Below, piece by piece: positions 29,117 through 36,905 of a stretch of DNA of 64,000 nucleotides (the stretch's first letter is position 1; the number at the start of each line of letters is the position of its first letter). The stretch spans positions 310,001 to 374,000 of the forward strand of contig CBDBHT010000008.1 of NCBI GenBank assembly GCA_965205965.1, in the 5' to 3' direction. Both the position numbers and the translations under genes were made by a program. The notes under the pieces were generated by a model. It was not told the DNA's origin. It saw only the letters and a program-made list of their open reading frames with translations, and ran no database searches. This DNA comes from Bin55 sp965205965 (lineage in GTDB: Bacteria; Pseudomonadota; Gammaproteobacteria; Pseudomonadales; Azotimanducaceae).

Positions 29117-29916
29117 GGCAGTTGAAGCCGGTGAACGTTGATGTTGAATATGATGTCGCTTGGGACCAGATACAGGGGAAACGGGAGTCGCAACAAGACT
29201 GTGCCGTGTGGGTTCAGATTAAGCCAACGCAGTATCTGCTGGTACTGGCAGATGGTCTCGGTGGAGCGGTCGCTGGTGATGTAGCCAGTTCCGTTGCTGT
29301 GAGAAGCTTTTGCGAGGCGTATGAGATGCCGTCAATGCCAGAGGAACCTGGGGCACGCCTCATGGCCGCACTTCAGGCTGCAAATTACGCCGTTCATGAT
29401 CGTGTCGTGGATGAGCCGGATTTGGCCGGCATGGGAACTACTTTGGTAGCTGCCGTGGTAAATGGCTATCAACTACATTGGGTGAGCGTCGGTGACAGCC
29501 CAATGTGGCTTTTCCGGAAAGGTGCGACAAGGCGGCTTAACGCCAACCATTCGGTAGCGGGAGTACTTGCAGAGCAGATCGCGGCTGGAGAGATAACGGC
29601 AACGGAAGATGAATTGGCTCCGGGGCGGTCCCAATTGCTTGAAGCAGTCCAAGGCCAGGACATTCAATTTGTGGACACACCGGAGATACCTGAGATGCTC
29701 AAGCCAGGTGACGTAGTTATGCTAGCAAGCGATGGTGTGGAGTCGTGTAGCTTGACGGAGCTGGCAGAAGCTGTTGCCAGTGATGATAACGCTGAGGGAT
29801 TGGTCCGCAGAATCCTCGCCGCAGTTGAAGCTCGAGAGTGTACGTCTCAGGACAACGCGACTCTGATCGCGTTTCGTCTATCTCCGTTAACGACTGATGA
29901 GTGTGACCAGCGATGA
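29107..29916 (+). CDS. PP2C-family Ser/Thr phosphatase
   Basis: About 260-269 residues. The start is uncertain: TTG 29107 overlaps the FHA gene by 10 bases and GTG 29131 lies further in. The metal-binding PP2C motifs are present in order: QGKRESQQDCAVW (Asp), VLADGLGGAVAGDVAS (DG-GG), GMGTTLVAAVV, WVSVGDSPMWLF, DVVMLASDGV and SQDNATLIAF. It should remove phosphates added by the operon's kinase. No membrane segment, so it is cytoplasmic. Its stop overlaps the next ATG (ATGA), indicating translational coupling. Confidence 0.9.
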   Translation: MGIRQLKPVNVDVEYDVAWDQIQGKRESQQDCAVWVQIKPTQYLLVLADGLGGAVAGDVASSVAVRSFCEAYEMPSMPEEPGARLMAALQAANYAVHDRVVDEPDLAGMGTTLVAAVVNGYQLHWVSVGDSPMWLFRKGATRRLNANHSVAGVLAEQIAAGEITATEDELAPGRSQLLEAVQGQDIQFVDTPEIPEMLKPGDVVMLASDGVESCSLTELAEAVASDDNAEGLVRRILAAVEARECTSQDNATLIAFRLSPLTTDECDQR

Positions 29917-31334
29917 GACGGCTATCGATTGCAATATCCATAGCTCTTTTCGCGAGTTACGCCACTTCATCCATGGCAGCCAGTGTATTCCGGCTGACGG
30001 TACAAGAACAAGAAATGATTTCAAATACCGGACTGGCGGTGCTTGTCGCAGAAGGGACGTTGTTGACAAGTTACAGTCTTGCGGGGTCGAGTGGCCAGTA
30101 TGTTGTACATGACGACGTGACTGGCGCTCGATTAGTTGCTTCCCTAGTCGAAGTTGACATGAGGAACGATCTAGCGTTGCTTGCCGCACCGGGAATTCAG
30201 GGTGAGCCCATCATTCTGGCGCGTGAGCCTTCCGGCGAGGGACGTCAGGTGTATTTGTGGTTGGCCGGGGACGAACGGCGCCTCGGGTACGTACACTCTC
30301 GTACCGAGCACAGGGGACAGCTTTGGTATCGATTCACGCCCAGAGTTCGAAACGGTGAAGTCGGTGCTCCGCTGATGAACAACTGTGACGAACTATTGGC
30401 CATGAGTCGATCGCCAAATCGTTTCCTACAGGAAGGTCAGTTATTTGGGCTGAGTAGAGGAGTCTATGTGGTGAGTCAGTTTCTGACCGATCTCGGAGTG
30501 CCTTTTACCAGTGCAAAGGAAACTTGTCTCTCGGTTGAAGAGCTACTTGCCTCGGCGAAAGCGGAAAGGGCTCGGCTCGAAGAAGAGAAAGCCGTGTTGG
30601 AGCAGGAAGCAGCTGAAACTGAGCAAAAAAATAAGAAGCGTCTGGAAGAGATCGAGACGGAACAGCAAGCGTTGGAAGAGCAGCTGAAAACCCAAACGGA
30701 GAAACTGGAGAAGCAGCAAACACAACTTGCTGAAAAGGAAGACCTGCAACGGCAGTTGGAAGAGGAGCGCAAGGAGCAAGAGGAAGCTGCGCGTCAAGCG
30801 GAAGAAGAACTCGCAAGAAAGGAACAAAAGTGGGAGACTACGCAGCGGATGTTTTGGCTGCTGGGGATCAGTGTAGCCATTATTTTGCTCGTTTCGGGCG
30901 TTTTTGTTTGGCTTAGTCTACGTACACGGCAGCGACGGATGCATGAATCGGCTAGGCAACTAGCCGTTGCCGAAGGGGAGCTAGCGCAAGCCCAGTCTAC
31001 TTTTCAGGATATCGTTCTTCAGGGACGCGACGTCGACGGCGAGGAAGTTCGCGTCAAAGTCAATGGCGACGCGCTCGCGAGATCTGCCAGCGGGCAAGTC
31101 ATTGGTCGCTCCGCCGCCCAAGCGGATTACGTGATCGACTCCGAGAGCGTGTCCCGCCGGCACGTTCGACTATGCGTTGACGGTGAAGTACTTACCGTTG
31201 AAGACCTCGGCAGCCTTAATGGTACGCAACTTAACGGCCGTGAGTTAAACGAAGGCGAGCCGACGCAATTAGACGACGGTTCCACTCTCGTTTTAGGTGG
31301 CATGTCCTTGCTCGTTCATTTTCTTTCCGAGTAG
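29913..31334 (+). CDS. Membrane protein: degenerate trypsin-like domain, coiled coil, helix and cytoplasmic FHA domain
   Basis: 473 residues. A signal peptide (MRRLSIAISIALFASYATSS) leads into about 180 residues with the beta pattern of S1/HtrA-type proteases (GLAVLVAEGTLLTSYSL; EVDMRNDLALL; RNGEVGAPLMNNCDELLAM). The usual His is not seen and GxSGxP reads GEVGAP, so it should be catalytically dead. A Glu/Gln-rich coiled coil follows (about 210-310), then a helix (FWLLGISVAIILLVSGVFVW) and a C-terminal FHA (VIGRSAAQADYVI; SESVSRRHVRL; VEDLGSLNGTQLNG). The topology implies an outside sensor linked to a phosphothreonine-reading domain inside. Confidence 0.8.
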   Translation: MRRLSIAISIALFASYATSSMAASVFRLTVQEQEMISNTGLAVLVAEGTLLTSYSLAGSSGQYVVHDDVTGARLVASLVEVDMRNDLALLAAPGIQGEPIILAREPSGEGRQVYLWLAGDERRLGYVHSRTEHRGQLWYRFTPRVRNGEVGAPLMNNCDELLAMSRSPNRFLQEGQLFGLSRGVYVVSQFLTDLGVPFTSAKETCLSVEELLASAKAERARLEEEKAVLEQEAAETEQKNKKRLEEIETEQQALEEQLKTQTEKLEKQQTQLAEKEDLQRQLEEERKEQEEAARQAEEELARKEQKWETTQRMFWLLGISVAIILLVSGVFVWLSLRTRQRRMHESARQLAVAEGELAQAQSTFQDIVLQGRDVDGEEVRVKVNGDALARSASGQVIGRSAAQADYVIDSESVSRRHVRLCVDGEVLTVEDLGSLNGTQLNGRELNEGEPTQLDDGSTLVLGGMSLLVHFLSE

Positions 31335-31339
31335 TTCAT

Positions 31340-32188
31340 ATGAAGCTTCGCGGTCGCGAAATTAATATTTTTTCTATGTCCGTTCTGGATCTCTTTGCTT
31401 CCGGCATGGGTGCATTTATTTTGCTGGCGATCATGGCGTTACCCTTTTTTCCGAATACCGGCAGGTCCCCGGCACAAGCGGACAGTGCTGGACGTGCGTT
31501 AGAAACTGCACAGCGGGAGCGAGACGAGGCCCAAAGGCGCGTGGAAGAACTCGTGAAGGCGTTGGAAGACGCCAAGCAGGAGCATGAACGGGTTACCGAG
31601 TGGAAAGTTCCAGAATTTGACCTCGTGATCTGCCTGGACGTGAGCGGCAGCATGTCCAGGCATATTGAAGGATTAAAGCTGCAGATTAATAATCTCGCGC
31701 TCATACTGAATTCTCTCGCACCTGCGGGATTTGGGGTCGTGGCGTTTGGTGACCGTTACTGGGACAGGCCGATTTTCTCCCTCGATATCACGACCGATAT
31801 GGACGTACTGAAAGCGTTTGTGGGCGGGCTTGCACCAAATATGGGAAGCGGATGGGAACGCAATTTAGATCGTCCCGAGGCACTTGCGCTGGGGCTCGAG
31901 CATGCGGTTGCGATGAACTGGCGATCCGTCAGCGAACGCCGGTACATCGTTGTCATATCCGATCAACCCGCTTATCCAGAGCGTCAAGCTGCCGCGCTTC
32001 AAGTAGCTAGTGAATTTGCCGCCATGGAAGGCAACCATATTTCAGCGGTCATGGTCAATGGATGGGGTACCGGCAGGGCAGCGGAACCGTTCATGCGGCA
32101 GCTGACTGCAACAGGCAACGGGGAGTTTGTCGACGGCGACGAAAAGACGCTGATCGGGAGCATTTTACTGGCTGTGCTACTCTCTTAG
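31340..32188 (+). CDS. Membrane-anchored VWA protein with a MotB/ExbD-like N-terminal helix
   Basis: 282 residues. The single N-terminal helix SVLDLFASGMGAFILLAIMA has an Asp (residue 17) just before it, in the place of the ion-binding Asp of MotB/ZorB-type stator helices (pattern D-hydrophobic-x3-M-x-AF). A coiled coil of about 50 residues (RERDEAQRRVEELVKALEDA) follows, then a von Willebrand A domain with MIDAS motif DVSGSMS and later VISDQPAYP. In classic stators this protein would end in a peptidoglycan-binding domain, which VWA replaces here. If the helix is oriented as in MotB, the VWA is periplasmic. It starts 5 bases after the preceding stop. Confidence 0.8.
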   Translation: MKLRGREINIFSMSVLDLFASGMGAFILLAIMALPFFPNTGRSPAQADSAGRALETAQRERDEAQRRVEELVKALEDAKQEHERVTEWKVPEFDLVICLDVSGSMSRHIEGLKLQINNLALILNSLAPAGFGVVAFGDRYWDRPIFSLDITTDMDVLKAFVGGLAPNMGSGWERNLDRPEALALGLEHAVAMNWRSVSERRYIVVISDQPAYPERQAAALQVASEFAAMEGNHISAVMVNGWGTGRAAEPFMRQLTATGNGEFVDGDEKTLIGSILLAVLLS

Positions 32189-32201
32189 CGAAAAAAGTAT
32201 A

Positions 32202-35200
32202 GTGACTAGAGGGAACGTGAACCGTTCGTTAAACGCCCTACCCGCTGGCACCGTGCTGCGCGACTACGTCATCGAATCGGAGTTGGGTAGTGGCGGGTTC
32301 AGTGTCGTATATCTGGCACGACATCACCACTTCACAGACTGGCGGTATGCAATCAAAGAATTTCTTCCCGGTGAACTAATTGTGCGCGCTCGCGACGGCA
32401 CCAGCGTGCGTCCGGTAACTGCCGAGGCACAAGAGGCGTTCGAAGACGGCTTGCAACGCTTCCGGAACGAGGCGGAACAGCTGCAAAGGTTCAAAAATGT
32501 ACCTTATATTATTTCCTGCTCAAACTACTTTGAGCAGAATGGCACCGCCTATCTAGTCATGGATTATGACGACGGACTGCCGTTGTCCAAGTTTCTCAGG
32601 CTTCGGGAGGAGGCAGGGCAGCCATTTACGGAGGAAGACCTGCTTGCGGTCATGATGCCGTTGCTCGAGGGACTGACGATAGTTCATCGTGCGGACGTTT
32701 TGCATCGAGACGTCAAACCCGGAAACATTTTCGTGCGTCGTCCGGACAACGTTGCGAAACGCCCAGCTCACCCAGTACTACTTGACTTCGGTGCGGCGAA
32801 GCAGAACTATCTGGTGCGTCACAGTCGTTCGCGGGCACCGTACACACCCGGCTATGCGGCGTACGAGCAGGCGTCGTCGATAGGGGAGATAGGTCCGTGG
32901 ACGGACATGTACTCGATAGGTGCGCTGATGTGGCGGATGGTGGCGGGCGGGTGCTCGAATGATGCACGCTTAGCCTTGAATGAGCGTTCATCCAGCCCAA
33001 TTGTGGGAACAGGGGAATGGAGTCCAGAGCCGCGGGAGGTAGAGAAACGGGCTTATGCTTTGAACCGTGGATGGGCAGACCCGATGCTTCCAGCGTCGGA
33101 TCTGGGATCGGGTCGGTTCTCGCCGCGTTTGCTCAACGCCATTGACCGTTGCTTGGCGTTGTATCCCGAGGAACGGGTGTCGAGCTGCAAAGAATTAGCC
33201 GAATTGCTGCGAGAGACAGGAACAACATCGGAAGGTTCCAAGTCCGAACGCAGAAACAGCGCATCAGCACTCAATACCACCAAAAGTGAGTTGGATAGCC
33301 ATGAGCAAATCGTGGATATGGAAATGCCGAGGCGTGCACCGAACAGTCCTGAACAGAATGCACAAGATTCTGCACCGAACAGTCCTGAACAGAATGCACA
33401 AGATTCTTCCGAGGCTTTGATGTTTACTCGCGGATCGTATCAAGATGACATAATTCGAATTCAGGGGATGCCAGCGAAAATCAGAGCCCATCCCGAGTTA
33501 GGTTGCGAGTATTGGGAATATGGTACCAGCACCGTAGCCATAGATGCCAAATCCCGGTACGTGACGGGATGGTCGAATGAAGATGGTACTTTGCGGGTAC
33601 AGCTAGTTCCGGGCGACAACGCCACGACCACTACTAAATTTACTCGTGGGTCACACGAGGACGACGTAATTCGGCTTCAAGGGACGCCGACGGCAATTAA
33701 GCTGGATTCTAAGGCAGCATGCGAAAACTGGGAGTACGGTCACAGCACAGTATGCATAGATGCTATATCCCGGCACGTGACAAGATGGTGGAATAAAGAT
33801 GGCATTCTACAAGTACGCTTGGTTCCAGGCGACAGCACCACGGTCGATACGGTGTTTGATATCAGGTCGCATCAAGACGACGTGCTTCGGCTTCAGGGAA
33901 CACCGACGGGAATCAAGTTGGATCCCGATTTACCGTATCGTGAAGAATGGCTTTCATGCGAAGGTGAAGGCTGGTACTACGGTAACAGCATCGTAATAAT
34001 AGATGATACATCCGTGGCAGGGTGGTGGAATACAGACGGTAATTTGCGGATAGAGGACCTAGTTCCAGGCAACAATGTCACAAATTCTACGACATTTACT
34101 ATCGGTTCATCTCAAGATGATGTGCTGCGACTTCAGGGCATGCCGACGGGAATCGTGTTGTATGTAACAGAAGAAACGGTATTCGAAAATTGGTACTACG
34201 GTGACAGCATCGTAACAATAGATATCCTGAGCGTGGCAGGGTGGTGGAATACAGACGGTAATTTGCGGATAGAGGACCTAGTTCCAGGCGACAACGTCAC
34301 AAATTCTACGACATTTACTACCGGTTCACATCAAGATGATGTGCTGCGACTTCAAGGCATGCCGACAGCAACCACATCGCATGACGAATACACAAAAGAT
34401 TGGTACTATGGTGACAGCCGGGTAGGAATAAATCCCACATCCCAGTGTGTGACAGGGTGGTGGAATACAGACGGTAATTTGCGGATAGACCTAGTTCCGG
34501 GCGACAACGTCACAAATTCTACGATATTTACTACCGGTTCACATCAAGATGATGTGCTTCGACTTCAGGGCATGCCGACAGCAACCACATCGTATGACGA
34601 ATACACAAAAGATTGGTACTACGGTGACAGCCGGGTAGAAATAAATTCCACATCCCAGTGTGTGACAGAGTGGTGGAATACAGACGGTAATTTGCGGATA
34701 GACCTAGTTCCGGGCGACAACGTCACAAATTCTACGATATTTACTACCGGTTCATCTCAAGATGATGTGCTTCGACTTCAGGGCATGCCGACAGCAACCA
34801 CATCGTATGACGAATACACAAAAGATTGGTACTACGGTGACAGCCGGGTAGAAATAAATTCCACATCCCAGTGTGTGACAGGGTGGTGGAATACAGACGG
34901 TAATTTGCGGATAGACCTAGTTCCGGGCGACAACGTCACAAATTCCACGACATTTACTACCGGTTCACATCAAGACGATGTACTTCGACTTCAGGGCATG
35001 CCGACAGCAACCACATCGTATGACGAATACACAAAAGATTGGTACTACGGTGACAGCCGGGTAGAAATAAATTCCACATCCCTGTGCGTGGTAGGGTGGT
35101 GGAATACAGACGGTAATTTGCGGATAGAGGACCTAGTTCCGGGCGACAACGTCACAAATTCTGCGACATTTACTACCGGTTCACATCAAGATGATGTGCT

Positions 35201-35573
35201 TCGACTTCTTCATACCGTCATACGACGCCACATTCGGAACATTAAAGAAGAGTGGCGAAAGTGGATGGGTCCATACGCTGCGAGCTGTCTGGTTCTCAGC
35301 ATTATTGTCCTGCTCCACGAACCTTTGAAGTACGGGTGGTACTCATTCAACTTCAAGGAATTTTTAGAAGATGTCGTTCTTTGCAGTCTCCTGATGTTCT
35401 TCTTCCCATTCGTCTTCCCATTCGCATTCTTGCTGGTGTTCGGCTGGCCAGTGTTCATCGCAAAGTTCTTTGCCAAGCGTTCGGATAAACAATGGATTCT
35501 TGCTGTTGGCGCGGTTGTCACGTGCGTGAACGTCTTTACGATCTTCTTTTTCGCCCTTTTGTATTCGGATTAG
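32202..35573 (+). CDS. Ser/Thr protein kinase with eight WYYG repeats and C-terminal membrane helices
   Basis: 1123 residues from GTG 32202. The kinase domain covers about 20-340: glycine loop LGSGGFSVVYLA, Lys52 in YAIKEFLP, HRDVKPGNIF (Asp170) and LLDFGAAK (Asp195), so it should be active. A linker contains two tandem copies of APNSPEQNAQDS. Residues 408-995 hold eight repeats of 71-80 residues and a ninth cut short, with consensus TTGSHQDDVLRLQGMPT, WYYGDS and GWWNTDGNLR. The C-terminus has about three hydrophobic segments (from about 1023). The spacing of small-residue, LQG-P and W-Y-G signatures recalls BamE/SmpA-like modules, but this is tentative. Last gene of the operon. Confidence 0.88.
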   Translation: MTRGNVNRSLNALPAGTVLRDYVIESELGSGGFSVVYLARHHHFTDWRYAIKEFLPGELIVRARDGTSVRPVTAEAQEAFEDGLQRFRNEAEQLQRFKNVPYIISCSNYFEQNGTAYLVMDYDDGLPLSKFLRLREEAGQPFTEEDLLAVMMPLLEGLTIVHRADVLHRDVKPGNIFVRRPDNVAKRPAHPVLLDFGAAKQNYLVRHSRSRAPYTPGYAAYEQASSIGEIGPWTDMYSIGALMWRMVAGGCSNDARLALNERSSSPIVGTGEWSPEPREVEKRAYALNRGWADPMLPASDLGSGRFSPRLLNAIDRCLALYPEERVSSCKELAELLRETGTTSEGSKSERRNSASALNTTKSELDSHEQIVDMEMPRRAPNSPEQNAQDSAPNSPEQNAQDSSEALMFTRGSYQDDIIRIQGMPAKIRAHPELGCEYWEYGTSTVAIDAKSRYVTGWSNEDGTLRVQLVPGDNATTTTKFTRGSHEDDVIRLQGTPTAIKLDSKAACENWEYGHSTVCIDAISRHVTRWWNKDGILQVRLVPGDSTTVDTVFDIRSHQDDVLRLQGTPTGIKLDPDLPYREEWLSCEGEGWYYGNSIVIIDDTSVAGWWNTDGNLRIEDLVPGNNVTNSTTFTIGSSQDDVLRLQGMPTGIVLYVTEETVFENWYYGDSIVTIDILSVAGWWNTDGNLRIEDLVPGDNVTNSTTFTTGSHQDDVLRLQGMPTATTSHDEYTKDWYYGDSRVGINPTSQCVTGWWNTDGNLRIDLVPGDNVTNSTIFTTGSHQDDVLRLQGMPTATTSYDEYTKDWYYGDSRVEINSTSQCVTEWWNTDGNLRIDLVPGDNVTNSTIFTTGSSQDDVLRLQGMPTATTSYDEYTKDWYYGDSRVEINSTSQCVTGWWNTDGNLRIDLVPGDNVTNSTTFTTGSHQDDVLRLQGMPTATTSYDEYTKDWYYGDSRVEINSTSLCVVGWWNTDGNLRIEDLVPGDNVTNSATFTTGSHQDDVLRLLHTVIRRHIRNIKEEWRKWMGPYAASCLVLSIIVLLHEPLKYGWYSFNFKEFLEDVVLCSLLMFFFPFVFPFAFLLVFGWPVFIAKFFAKRSDKQWILAVGAVVTCVNVFTIFFFALLYSD
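33336..33407 (+). repeat. Two 36-base direct repeats in the kinase linker
   Basis: Units at 33336-33371 and 33372-33407 both encode APNSPEQNAQDS and are identical in bases. They sit in a disordered Pro/Asn/Gln/Ser-rich linker between the kinase domain and the WYYG repeats, so the copy number probably tolerates change. Confidence 0.85.
33423..35208 (+). repeat. Array of eight and a partial coding repeat (213-240 bases each)
   Basis: Unit starts at 33423, 33639, 33855, 34095, 34314, 34527, 34740, 34953 and 35169 (partial, 40 bases). Units 1-3 are diverged; units 5-8 are nearly identical in bases over 213-216 each, which points to recent expansion by recombination or slippage. Frame is kept throughout, so selection maintains the protein. 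The sharp cut of unit 9 (DDVLRLL) before the membrane segments suggests a recombination junction. Confidence 0.92.
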
Positions 35574-35815
35574 CTCTATGAAGTCTTTGGGTTTATGACG
35601 AGAATCGATCGGATGCTCAAGCAGTTTGGTCACTATTCGCTATAATTCCTCTTTTTTTAATATAAAGATTGTTTGCTGTGCGTAAATAGAGAGCCTCGTT
35701 CAGATCAGTGGTACCGCGAAAAGTGCGTCGGTTGACCGACATATATTATTCCGATGCCCCGATGACTCGTTCCGCGTAGCTCCGGTTTGACCGTCTTGGG
35801 TAGACGCCAAAAGAA

Positions 35816-36394
35816 CTACTGCGATATATCTACACGTCGTAACAATTTGTGTGAGCCAATGCTGAAAAACTGGGCAAACAACCGTTGCATAAAATTCAAC
35901 GGCACCTCGTACTTATCCGATCTACCTTCTGCATACAGGGCTTGATTGTGACAAATACTATCAAGGACTCTCAGTACTTTCGGTTCTTCTGATTCTATGC
36001 TCAACCTAGCCTGTGTTGCTTCCATAACTACTTTATCGAGATCTGGATCATGTTTTTTTTGCTCGAGATCCGATTCCAGTTCTATGAACCTTCTTCGCAA
36101 ATCTCCATGTTTCGATGCCTTTTCAGATACTTGGAAAATTAATACTATTCCGCTTAGAACTGTTACAAAAACTGAAGGTACTATTTTTGCCCATAGAGGT
36201 AAGTCTTTCGATAGTTCTGCCATAAACACTGCTATCGTTAATGTCCCAAGTAGGAACGCAAAGAACAGCGTGATCTTCTCAATACGAACGTGAAATTGTC
36301 TCCGGTAATCGTGATATCGGACTGATTTTCGTATCGCAAACAGCAGCTCATAGAGTTTCACTTCTAGCCCGCAAATCTCACCAAGAACTGTCAT
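35816..36394 (-). CDS. SLATT-type two-helix membrane protein with an IS-derived N-terminus
   Basis: 192 residues. RYHDYRRQFHVRIEKITLFF leads into two membrane helices (about 40-61 and 70-90), followed by a charged helical tail (HGDLRRRFIELESDLEQKK). This layout is that of SLATT domains, predicted pore-forming effectors often tied to nucleotide-signalling or defence genes. The first ten codons (MTVLGEICGL) lie inside the IS1380 end at 36364-36394, so the native start has been replaced by one from the IS. It is convergent with the kinase gene; 35574-35815 has no gene. Whether it is an effector of the neighbouring kinase operon or a separate gene is unknown. Confidence 0.65.
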   Translation of the reverse strand: MTVLGEICGLEVKLYELLFAIRKSVRYHDYRRQFHVRIEKITLFFAFLLGTLTIAVFMAELSKDLPLWAKIVPSVFVTVLSGIVLIFQVSEKASKHGDLRRRFIELESDLEQKKHDPDLDKVVMEATQARLSIESEEPKVLRVLDSICHNQALYAEGRSDKYEVPLNFMQRLFAQFFSIGSHKLLRRVDISQ

Positions 36395-36590
36395 GGGACC
36401 TCGATTTGTCGGATAATGTTAGTGGATTCAAACACCTATATTAGACCGACAAGGAGGCCTCATGAACACACAGTGTACACCTACGCCACTCGAATTTCAC
36501 GCCTTCGGTCGGCGTCAAGTCGTAGGTCGTTTCAACGCGGGCCGTCTCACCTCCGACGGTGGGACCCTCTTGCTGCGCGAGGCGGCTCGC
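36364..36590 (+). mobile_element. 5' end of an IS1380-family element (right border of the cassette)
   Basis: Begins CTAGCCCGCAAATCTCACCA at 36364 and continues through the IS leader to about 40 codons of transposase (PLEFHAFGRRQVVGRFNAGR) before being cut at about 36590 by CCAATGGCATTCG, an IS4-type end. Same inner end, opposite direction to the fragment at 27452. Confidence 0.82.
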
Positions 36591-36905
36591 CAATGGCATT
36601 CGGATTAATGGAAAAGGGTTCCAGTTTTTGAGGATTTCGTGCAAGGGGTTGATATGCAGGCATCTATTCAGTTTTTTTGGGGTTTCTCAAAAAAACGCTT
36701 ACGTTTCGGCATGGGTTATGGCAATCTACGCTTGGCGAGATAATCTTGGGTACCCAGCGGATGGTTTCACGCATCAAGCACTTGAAGTCGACGACCTTCT
36801 GTGGCACGCGGCTGACGCGGCGTCAGCTGGTGTGCATTCAGCAGACGGTGGAACGGTTGCCGGCGTTGAGCCGTCAGGAGCTGGCGGCCCCCCTAATGCA
36901 GTTAC
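36591..36905 (+). mobile_element. 5' fragment of an IS4-type element
   Basis: Starts at CCAATGGCATTCGG and reads HLKSTTFCGTRLTRRQLVCI then QQTVERLPALSRQELAAPLM on the plus strand, parallel to the N-terminal region of the decayed copy at 26.8 kb (DLKSITFCGRRLTRRRISDI). It is cut at 36905 by the full IS1380 copy. Confidence 0.65.

Noticed and set aside
34080..35210. Regular repeats of about 213 bases that might be taken for a satellite or CRISPR-like array
   Set aside because: The repeats are in frame inside the kinase gene, have no unique spacers, and encode a conserved protein module.
27555..35573. Type VI secretion control module (PpkA/PppA/Fha)
   Set aside because: No structural T6SS gene (sheath, Hcp, VgrG, ClpV, TssM) occurs in the window, and the operon contains a stator pair and a dead protease not found in that module.
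29107..35573. Plain TerY-P triad
   Set aside because: VWA, PP2C and kinase are present, but no TerD/TerC-type gene, and the extra channel, FHA and protease-like genes make the unit different.
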